DNA of 64,000 nt from Polyangiaceae bacterium (GTDB lineage Bacteria > Myxococcota_A > Polyangia > Polyangiales > Polyangiaceae): assembly GCA_013361525.1 (NCBI GenBank), contig JABFXY010000025.1, positions 124,001 through 188,000 on the forward strand, written 5' to 3'. Shown here piece by piece: positions 8,639 to 15,445 of the stretch (position 1 is the first letter of the stretch; every line of letters starts with the position of its first letter). The translations under genes and the position numbers were made by a program. Under the pieces are notes generated by a model, which worked only from the letters and a program-made list of their open reading frames with translations, had not been told where the DNA came from and did not search any database.

Positions 8639-9493
8639 ATGATTCTGCTTACCGGTGCCACGGGCACCATCGGTCGAGCGCTCGCAACCCAGCTCGTCGA
8701 CGCGGGTGCCGGCGTCCGCGCCATGACACGCGACCCTGAAAAGGCGAGGCCGCTCTTGCCGCGGTCGGTCGAGATCGTTCACGCAGATTTCACGGACCCG
8801 GCTTCTCTGGGCCGCGCGCTCGCCGGCATCGAATCGTTGTTCTTGCTGACCTCCCCCGGGCCGTCGATCCACGCTCACGACGAGGCGACGGTTCAGCTCG
8901 CTCGCGATACTCGCATCCGCCGAATCGTGAAGATGTCGGCGTTCGGGGCCGGAGCACCGTCTCCTTTGAAAGCGGGCGCGTGGCATGTCCCCGGGGAGCG
9001 TGCGATTGCGTCGTCGGGGGTCGCGTATACCTTCCTGCGGCCGACCGCCTTCGCATCGAATGCGCTTCAATGGGCGTCGGCTATCCGCACCGGCGAATCC
9101 GTCGATGTCGCGACCGCAAAAGGCAAACACGCCGTGATCGACCCGCGTGACGTCGCGGCGGTCGCAGCCGACGCGTTGACCTCGAATGCCCATGAGGGAA
9201 AGGCCTATACGCTCACCGGTCCCGAAGCCGTCGACACCCACGAACAGCTACGGATCATCGGGCGCGCGTTGGGTCGAGACGTCCATGGTCGCGACGTCGA
9301 TCTCGAAACACTCCAACGCAGAGCGCGTGATGCGGGCGTGCCCGAAGCGTTCGTCGCCGCGATGGTGGAGGGCCTCGCCTTTGTCCGTGATGATAAAGCA
9401 TCGGAGACCACCGACGCCGTCGAGCGCATCCTCGGTCGGCCCCCCCGATCGTTCGCGGAATGGGTGCGCGATAACCTCTCCGCCTTTGCGTAA
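8639..9493 (+). CDS. NmrA-family NAD(P)-binding protein
   Basis: The protein has 284 residues. 'MILLTGATGTIGRALATQLVDAGAGVRAMTRDP' is a Rossmann dinucleotide-binding motif, GATGxIG. The middle ('RRIVKMSAFGA', 'GVAYTFLRPTAFASNAL') and the C-terminal 'AVERILGRPPRSFAEWVRDN' are typical of the NmrA/QOR2-like atypical short-chain dehydrogenases (NAD(P)-dependent oxidoreductases or redox sensors). The ATG at 8639 is fixed by a textbook AAGGAGG ribosome site about 5 bases upstream. Divergence from an AraC-family gene suggests inducible expression; the substrate is unknown. Confidence 0.92.
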   Translation: MILLTGATGTIGRALATQLVDAGAGVRAMTRDPEKARPLLPRSVEIVHADFTDPASLGRALAGIESLFLLTSPGPSIHAHDEATVQLARDTRIRRIVKMSAFGAGAPSPLKAGAWHVPGERAIASSGVAYTFLRPTAFASNALQWASAIRTGESVDVATAKGKHAVIDPRDVAAVAADALTSNAHEGKAYTLTGPEAVDTHEQLRIIGRALGRDVHGRDVDLETLQRRARDAGVPEAFVAAMVEGLAFVRDDKASETTDAVERILGRPPRSFAEWVRDNLSAFA

Positions 9494-9563
9494 CGACGGC
9501 AGCCGACGATTTCAGTGCGACGAGGGGGGATGCCCGTGTCCTACGTATAAGATCCGACGCACC

Positions 9564-10658
9564 ATGCGACTGCCCCGATTCGCGCTCCTGAGCCTGCCCC
9601 TGATGACGGCCTGTGCTGCGTCGAATCCGCATGACGGGCGCGCGTCCGACGTGGCCGACGCGGCGTTGACGGAAACGTCGGCCGACACGACCCGCGGTTC
9701 GAACGCAAAAGAGGTCTCGTCGAGCGCTCGGCCATCCGCCGGACCATCGGGCAAGAAGCGCGGGCTCCTCCCCGCGGGGCTCTGCAGCCACGGCTACTTG
9801 AGCTCTCAATGTGGAGATTACGAGGAAGCGCGGTTCGCCGTCGTTCTCGCGGAGACGCATGTTCGCCCCAATGGGCGCGCGCGCGTCTATTTCGGAGACG
9901 CCCCGCTGCGCCTCGAGGACGAGCTGCGGCGCCTCGAGCGCGAGCTCGAAGTGAACCGAGGCCTCGGTCCGGGATACCCATTTGCAGTCTCCGACGCCGA
10001 CCTGCCTCGAATGGACCAAGTCCTGGACCAAGTCGCCGAGGAGGGCGGTGACGCGGCGCCCCAGCGGGCAAACCGCCATCGGCTCGCGGTCATTGGCGGC
10101 TTGTTTTCCACGCGCGAGGAGGCCGACGCGTTCGTCGTCTCGAAATCACTTCAAGCGAGGGTCGTCGAGCTCGCGCCGGGCGGGCAGCTGCCGTGTGAGT
10201 CGGGCGATTACGAACAATGCGCGGGCGCCCACGTCGTCGCAGTCGAAGTGACCGGGCGCACGCCGGCTTGGAGCGACGAGCAAATCAAAGCGATCGAGGC
10301 GAAATTGGCGGATTCTGGGGGAGATACCAGGTCCGTCGCCGACCAGCGCGCCAAAGCCTTGTCCGGGCTCAAGGCCGCCTGCGACATCGAATCGGGGCGA
10401 ATTTTCACGGCGACGAAACGCGAGCTCTACTCGTTCGATAGAGTTTTCGCGCCGGTGAGCTGCAAAGACGGAAAGCGCGCGTGGATACCGTGGCGTCACA
10501 CGCGGCTCGAGAGTGTCGTCATCGTCGGGGAGAAGGGCCCGATGATCGAGCAAGTCGTCTCGGTCTCCTGTGACATGGCGACGATCGACGAACGCCCCTT
10601 CGTTCTCTCGGCGCCCCCCGCCATGACCGAGGTGGCGAGCGCCGGCTGTGGTGATTGA
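9564..10658 (+). CDS. Lipoprotein of unknown function with a SPOR-like segment
   Basis: This is a 364-residue lipoprotein with lipobox 'LMTAC' (Cys17) and a disordered Ser/Ala-rich linker to about residue 75. The mature part contains two related cysteine-bounded stretches: 'SQCGDYEEARFAVVLAETHV' and, about 130 residues later, 'CESGDYEQCAGAHVVAVEV'. Before the second, 'HRLAVIGGLFSTREEADAFVVSKSL' resembles a SPOR-type alpha/beta segment. I know no named family for the whole protein. It is followed by an RCC1 lipoprotein 75 bases downstream, and the two may be co-expressed. Confidence 0.75.
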   Translation: MRLPRFALLSLPLMTACAASNPHDGRASDVADAALTETSADTTRGSNAKEVSSSARPSAGPSGKKRGLLPAGLCSHGYLSSQCGDYEEARFAVVLAETHVRPNGRARVYFGDAPLRLEDELRRLERELEVNRGLGPGYPFAVSDADLPRMDQVLDQVAEEGGDAAPQRANRHRLAVIGGLFSTREEADAFVVSKSLQARVVELAPGGQLPCESGDYEQCAGAHVVAVEVTGRTPAWSDEQIKAIEAKLADSGGDTRSVADQRAKALSGLKAACDIESGRIFTATKRELYSFDRVFAPVSCKDGKRAWIPWRHTRLESVVIVGEKGPMIEQVVSVSCDMATIDERPFVLSAPPAMTEVASAGCGD

Positions 10659-10733
10659 GGGCCGGCTCGTCGCCGTCGAATTCTTTTCCTCCCATTGCGC
10701 TCGCCTTCGGGGCGCACGACGATCGCGCGCCCG

Positions 10734-12698
10734 ATGCAACGCCGATCTTGGTCCGCCAGCCTCGCATTCTCTGCACTGGTCTCGGCTGCATGTAGCAGCC
10801 ACAACGCGTCGGAGACTCCGCGAGCAGATGCATCCGCGCCGCCTTCCGCGGCCGTCGAGAAGCAGCTTCCCGCGCCGGCCTCCAGGCCGGCAACCGGCAA
10901 AGCGCTGAATGTCCGCGCGAACCAGTCGGTCGCGTGTGCCGCGCTCGCGTCGGGCGACGTCGCTTGTTGGGGCGCGGACACGCTCGGTGTCGGCGGTATC
11001 AATGCACGTGAGCCGGGGAGCGTGCCGCTCTTCTTCGACGGCGTGAACGACGCGACGCGCGTGGTTCCTCTCGGCTGGGCGACCTGTGCGCTTGGCTCGA
11101 AAGGGCCAATCCTCTGTTGGGGGCCAGGGCAGGCTCCAACTCCCTTGCCGGGAACCGAAGGCGCGCGGGACATCGCAGACTCCGACTTCGGCGTGTGCGT
11201 CGTGCTCGGTTCGGGCAAGATAGCCTGCCTCGACCCGTCGAAGCCCGATGTCGCACCCACGATGGTCGCGGGCGTCGATCACGCCGTCTCGCTCACGCAG
11301 AAGATGTGGGGGCGGACGTGTGCCGTGCTCGACACGGGCAAGGTCAGCTGTTGGGGCGACCTCGACGAAATCGGACTGGGAAAAGAGAACGCACCAGCGA
11401 CTCTCTATCCGGGTATCGACGACGCCACGGCGGTCGTTCACTACGAGCAATCGACCACGTGTGTCGTCCGACGCTCCGGAGCCGTATCGTGTAAAACGAC
11501 GCTTCCGGAGTTGCCGAAGCAAATCCCCACGCAGGCAACCCAGCTTCCCGAGGAGGGCCCCGGCCGCCTTCGTTGTCACCGTGACGGAGGCGCCGTCCTC
11601 TGCAGCCAGCGTTGGGACGAGCCCCCGACGAAGATGGCGCTCTCCAAAGAGGCCGTCGACCTCGGGTGCTCGAGCGCGGTCTGTTGCGCAACGTTGGCCG
11701 ACGGCTCCGTCGAATGTCTGGGGAACAACGACGGCGGTCTGCTCGGTGATGGTGCACCGCTCGTCGCGTCGACACCGCAGCTCGTGAAGGGGATACCACC
11801 CGCGTCTCGCATCGCGGTTGGTCATCAGCTGACCCTCGCCGTGACGCGGGAAGGTGACGTCTACGTATGGGGTTGGTACACCGGAATGCCCCAAAAGCTC
11901 TACTTGTCCGGCCGCGCCGTCGACGTCGATGCCAACGAGGTGTTCGGCCTCGTCCGACTCGCCGACGGTAGCTTGCGTATGGTCTCGCCCGATGAAAATC
12001 GCTTTCAGACCGATCTTCTGCCATCGATCGAGGGCGAGATTCTCGACTCGTCCATCGACGACAATCGAAATATTTGCGCCGCGGTGAAGGACAAGCCTGT
12101 CGTCTGCTCGTTTCACCAGGACGAACAGGAAGGGTACCGCGCCATCAAAGGCTCCGAGGGCGTCGTCTCGCTATCGGCCATAGGGAATTCGACTTGTGGT
12201 TTGCGCGCAGACAAGAAGGTCGTGTGCATGGTCGACCACCGCTTCGATCCCGACGAGGACTTCGCGCAGGGGCCCGTCCAGCCGATGACCGAGCTCGTGA
12301 GCGGCCTCGCGAACGTGACGTGGCTCGCGACCCCCTACGCGATCGTCGAGGGGGGCGATGTCGTGCGCATCAACAAAGAAGAGGGCGCAAAGACCTTCAG
12401 CCTCATTCCAGAGCCGATGAAGAAAGGTGCGGCGCAATATACCGACGGCGGATTCGGCTGGTCGCCGGGCTGCATCCTCCGCGCCGGAGCGCTCGAGTGC
12501 TGGAAGGGAAGCAGCGCCATTGCCAAATTGCAGACAGACTTCGGGCCGACGGCCGTCGTCGCCGGTAACGACCACGCCTGCGCCCTCGGCAAAGAGGGCA
12601 CGGTCCATTGCTGGGGGAAGGACACCCGCGGCGGGCTGGGACAGGGCCGTAAGCTCTTTGCCACCGTGCCGATGCGTGTCGTCGGGCTCGGGCCTTGA
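10734..12698 (+). CDS. RCC1-repeat lipoprotein
   Basis: This 654-residue lipoprotein has lipobox 'VSAAC' (Cys20) after a short signal; the ATG at 10734 is selected because it gives a compact signal peptide. Many RCC1-like units are visible, with a characteristic extra cysteine before the Trp, e.g. 'QSVACAALASGDVACWGADTLGVGG', 'GRTCAVLDTGKVSCWGDLDEIGLG' and 'DHACALGKEGTVHCWGKDTRGGLGQG'. The cysteine pairs probably form disulfides within the blades, which fits an exported propeller. It is probably a surface-exposed binding scaffold. The stop is 10 bases ahead of the next gene, suggesting an operon. Confidence 0.88.
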   Translation: MQRRSWSASLAFSALVSAACSSHNASETPRADASAPPSAAVEKQLPAPASRPATGKALNVRANQSVACAALASGDVACWGADTLGVGGINAREPGSVPLFFDGVNDATRVVPLGWATCALGSKGPILCWGPGQAPTPLPGTEGARDIADSDFGVCVVLGSGKIACLDPSKPDVAPTMVAGVDHAVSLTQKMWGRTCAVLDTGKVSCWGDLDEIGLGKENAPATLYPGIDDATAVVHYEQSTTCVVRRSGAVSCKTTLPELPKQIPTQATQLPEEGPGRLRCHRDGGAVLCSQRWDEPPTKMALSKEAVDLGCSSAVCCATLADGSVECLGNNDGGLLGDGAPLVASTPQLVKGIPPASRIAVGHQLTLAVTREGDVYVWGWYTGMPQKLYLSGRAVDVDANEVFGLVRLADGSLRMVSPDENRFQTDLLPSIEGEILDSSIDDNRNICAAVKDKPVVCSFHQDEQEGYRAIKGSEGVVSLSAIGNSTCGLRADKKVVCMVDHRFDPDEDFAQGPVQPMTELVSGLANVTWLATPYAIVEGGDVVRINKEEGAKTFSLIPEPMKKGAAQYTDGGFGWSPGCILRAGALECWKGSSAIAKLQTDFGPTAVVAGNDHACALGKEGTVHCWGKDTRGGLGQGRKLFATVPMRVVGLGP

Positions 12699-12707
12699 GG
12701 CCTCCGA

Positions 12708-13361
12708 ATGGCACCAATGAGCGTTCGAGGTTCGGCGTTGACGGGCCAATCTGGATCCGCGTCACCCAGGATGGACGCGTATCTCGCGCGCCTTCCCGTT
12801 GGGCTCGCCTCCTACCCGGACTGCGCCATCAAAGGGAGCATTTTGCGCACCGTGCTGGAGCGGAAGCCTCCGTCCCGGCTCCTGTCAGCCCTTCCGCCCG
12901 AGCTGCACGGTCTGGTCGAGACGCCTCCCGCCTCGAGCGCGTGGGTCCCGGAGGTCCATTTCCGCGCGCTTCAGCGTGTCATCATCGACGAGCATTTCGA
13001 CGACGACGAGGCATGGCTCTCGTGGAGCTACGAGACGCAGAAGGAGCTCTATACGAGCCCATTGTATCGGGCGCTGTTCCTTCCGCTCACGCCGCCGATC
13101 GTGGTTCGCCTGGGTCGAACCTTGTGGCAGAGGTTTCGGCGCGGTTCGACGCTCAGTCCGATGCATGTGATCGGCTCCTGTGCCGAAGCGACCATCTTCT
13201 CGCCGCCCTGGGTGTTCCATGAGCTCGACCATCGAGCCACCGCGCTGGGGATCAAGGCGGCGATCGAGCTCGCCGGCGCGCGCGACGTGAACATCCGCGT
13301 ATTGGAGTCGTCGGCGACGAGCGCGAAGCTGGAGGTTCGCTGGAACCGCCGCGAAGGCTAG
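12708..13361 (+). CDS. DUF2378-like (myxobacterial paralogous family) protein, tentative
   Basis: This 217-residue soluble protein has no signal. 'SYPDCAIKGSILRTVLERKP', the central 'WVPEVHFRALQRVIIDEHFDDDEAWLSW' and the C-terminal 'HELDHRATALGIKAAIELAGARDVNIRVLESSATSAKLEVRW' recall the DUF2378/TIGR02265 paralogous family of myxobacteria, whose C-terminal half resembles sensory alpha/beta domains. That assignment is from memory of the pattern and is tentative. It begins 10 bases after the RCC1 gene, and its stop codon is followed within 3 bases by a GC-rich hairpin that opens the repeat element described separately. Confidence 0.7.
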   Translation: MAPMSVRGSALTGQSGSASPRMDAYLARLPVGLASYPDCAIKGSILRTVLERKPPSRLLSALPPELHGLVETPPASSAWVPEVHFRALQRVIIDEHFDDDEAWLSWSYETQKELYTSPLYRALFLPLTPPIVVRLGRTLWQRFRRGSTLSPMHVIGSCAEATIFSPPWVFHELDHRATALGIKAAIELAGARDVNIRVLESSATSAKLEVRWNRREG

Positions 13362-13363
13362 TC

Positions 13364-13499
13364 CGCCCGAAGGGCGGCCAAGTGACAATGAAGGGGCTGT
13401 CCAGACTTCGGCGTTCGGCTCGGCGTTCGGCCCGACCTTCACTTGCGCGCGTCAGCGCGGGCCGGGCCGAACGCCCGAGCCAAAACTTGGGACAACCCC
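13364..13499 (+). repeat. Palindromic dispersed repeat, copy A
   Basis: This ~136-base element begins 2 bases after the stop codon of the preceding gene with the hairpin CGCCC-GAA-GGGCG. A short linker follows, then an imperfect palindrome with GGGCTGTCC at the left end, GGACAACCC at the right end, and internal CGTTCGGC...GCCGAACG arms around a GCGCGCGTCAGCGCG core. A second copy in inverted orientation at 51743-51875 matches it at all but about nine positions (about 93% by hand alignment). It could be a MITE-like non-autonomous mobile element, a REP-type repeat, or a structured 3'-UTR or terminator family. I see no transposase near either copy. Confidence 0.85.
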
Positions 13500-13566
13500 T
13501 AGGTCAAAATTCCCGGTCACACGGATGCCCTCGGCGTTGTCCAATCCGGGGAGAGGCAACCTATCG

Positions 13567-14412
13567 ATGACCCAGCCAATCGAGGACACTGTGCGCGCTG
13601 CGGTTCAGGGCGACCGTCATGCGCTCGAGGCGCTCGTGAAGCGGGTGCAGGACGACGTCTATCAGCTCGCGCGCCGGATGTTGTGGAACCCGGCGGATGC
13701 CGAAGATGCGACGCAGGAGATCCTGGTCAGGATCGTGACGAACCTCGGCTCTTTTCGCGCCGAGTGCGCCTTCTCCACCTGGGTCTTTCGGGTCGCTTGT
13801 AACCACCTACTCAATACGCGAAAGAGCGCGATGGAGCGGCGGGCGCTGACCTTGGAGCAGTTCGGCGAAGCGGTGGAGGACAGCATCCTCGACCCGGCCG
13901 CCGACCAGCCTTTGGAGCCCGAGCGCGTAGCCCTCGCCAAGGAGGTCATGGTCGCGTGCACGAGCGGAATGCTTCTGTGCCTCGATCGCGATCACCGCGT
14001 GGCCTACATCCTCGGGGAGATCGTCGGGTTCGAAGGTGACGAGGCTGCGGCCATCCTCGAGGTGAGCCCCGGGGCGTTTCGAAAGCGGTTGTCCCGCGCG
14101 CGCGCACGCATTCGCGACTTCATGGAGGCGCATTGCGGCCTCGTGAATGAGGACGCGCGCTGTCGGTGCGAGCGGCAGATCGGCCCGGCTACTGCCAAAG
14201 GCAGGATCGATGCGACGGCCTTGCCGCTGACGAGCGGACCCGAGCGACACCCCGAGCACCCGTCGCTCGTGGAATCGATCCGAGAGATGGGAGAGCTTCA
14301 TCGCTCGGTTCGTGTCTTTCGCGGACACCCCGATCACGCGGCGCCCCAATCGATCCTCGCCCATTTTCGCGCGCTTCTCGACTCGGGGCGCTTTCGGATT
14401 CTTTCCAACTGA
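13567..14412 (+). CDS. ECF-type RNA polymerase sigma-70 factor with cysteine-containing C-terminal extension
   Basis: The protein has 281 residues. Sigma region 2 is visible as 'PADAEDATQEILVRIVTNLGSFRAECAFSTWVFRVACNHLLNTRK', and region 4 as 'AYILGEIVGFEGDEAAAILEVSPGAFRKRLSRARARI'. It directs RNA polymerase to a specific promoter set. After region 4 there is an extension of about 85 residues starting with a cysteine cluster ('EAHCGLVNEDARCRCERQI'), seen in some ECF groups and possibly a metal or redox sensor. The ATG at 13567 follows a GAGAGG site. A lipoprotein gene starts 10 bases downstream; no classical anti-sigma gene is adjacent. Confidence 0.9.
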   Translation: MTQPIEDTVRAAVQGDRHALEALVKRVQDDVYQLARRMLWNPADAEDATQEILVRIVTNLGSFRAECAFSTWVFRVACNHLLNTRKSAMERRALTLEQFGEAVEDSILDPAADQPLEPERVALAKEVMVACTSGMLLCLDRDHRVAYILGEIVGFEGDEAAAILEVSPGAFRKRLSRARARIRDFMEAHCGLVNEDARCRCERQIGPATAKGRIDATALPLTSGPERHPEHPSLVESIREMGELHRSVRVFRGHPDHAAPQSILAHFRALLDSGRFRILSN

Positions 14413-14422
14413 GAGGAACGAT

Positions 14423-15445
14423 ATGCAACTTCGCATGGTCGCGGGCAGTTGCCCGTGGGGCCTCGTCATGGCCGGCGTGTTGGTCTTTGGAGGGTGCGCC
14501 GACGACACCACGGGCACCGGCGGCGCCGGTGGAATGGGGGGGCAAGAGGACGGAGGCGCGACCTCCGCCCTCGAGTCCGAATATCCTCTTACGGGAGATG
14601 ATCTCTTCCCCGAGGGTGTGGTGTTCGACGAAGAGCGCCAGGCCTTCTTCGTCGGAAGCCTCGCCCACGGTAACGTGATGCGCGTCACGGCGGCCGGCGA
14701 ACAATCGGTATTTTACGAGGGAGACCCCGGCGCCGAACGAGCGACGCTGGGGCTCCAGATCGACCCAGAGCGCCGTCGCCTGTGGGTATGTGCGATCGAA
14801 CGCGAAAACTACGCCGGATCGATTTGGGTCTTCTCGCTCGATAGTGGTGAGCGAACCCACTCGATCGAGCTCGAAGGGTTGTTTGCGGGCGCGTCGTGTA
14901 ACGATATTACGCTCGACGCCGCGGGGCGCGCTTACATAACCGATCGCGAAAATCCGAACATCTACCTCGTCGACCTGGACACGTCCGAGCAGCGTATATG
15001 GGCCACCCATCCTTTGCTCGAGGCGGTGGTCGGTCTCAACGGTATCGAGATCGTCCCCGATGGGTCCGCCGTTCTCGCCAATACGTATTTGCCGGCGCGT
15101 CTCGTTCGAATCTCGATGGACGACCCGAACGATGTCACCGAAGTCCAGCTCACCGGGCAACCGTTTCAAGGTACCGGCGCTTTGGCCGGGGCAGACGGCA
15201 GCGCGTTCTTGTCCGACAAACTGTATGTCGCATTTCCCAACGAGGTGATGGAGGTCGTCCCGGCCGATGGGACGTGGAATGCGGCGACCGTGCGAACCGC
15301 CGTTGCGGGGCCCGGCCTCACCGCCGTTACGGCCGCCGGCGGCGCGCTCTATGGCTCGAATGGGCAGTCGGTCACCTTCGTCCAAGGACAAGAGGCTTCG
15401 CCGTTTTTTATCCGTCGAACCGACCTCGCCGCGTTTCAGCCTTGA
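14423..15445 (+). CDS. Beta-propeller lipoprotein (SMP-30/NHL-like)
   Basis: This 340-residue lipoprotein has lipobox 'VFGGC' (Cys25) and a short Gly-rich linker. The mature part shows repeated strands such as 'FPEGVVFDEERQAFFVGSLAHGNVMRVTAAGE', 'CNDITLDAAGRAYITDRENPNIYLVDLD' and 'GLNGIEIVPDGSAVLANTYLPARLVRISMD', the pattern of SMP-30/gluconolactonase or NHL-like six-bladed propellers. A GAGAGGA site precedes the ATG at 14423. It lies 10 bases after the ECF sigma gene and is almost certainly co-transcribed, so it may be part of that signalling unit. Its 3' end overlaps the convergent uvrA by 38 bases. Confidence 0.85.
   Translation: MQLRMVAGSCPWGLVMAGVLVFGGCADDTTGTGGAGGMGGQEDGGATSALESEYPLTGDDLFPEGVVFDEERQAFFVGSLAHGNVMRVTAAGEQSVFYEGDPGAERATLGLQIDPERRRLWVCAIERENYAGSIWVFSLDSGERTHSIELEGLFAGASCNDITLDAAGRAYITDRENPNIYLVDLDTSEQRIWATHPLLEAVVGLNGIEIVPDGSAVLANTYLPARLVRISMDDPNDVTEVQLTGQPFQGTGALAGADGSAFLSDKLYVAFPNEVMEVVPADGTWNAATVRTAVAGPGLTAVTAAGGALYGSNGQSVTFVQGQEASPFFIRRTDLAAFQP

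Noticed and set aside
10146..12116. A 656-codon open frame on the minus strand opposite the RCC1 lipoprotein gene
   Set aside because: It is antisense to two well-supported lipoprotein genes, Arg-rich and without any motif; such frames are common in G+C-rich DNA.
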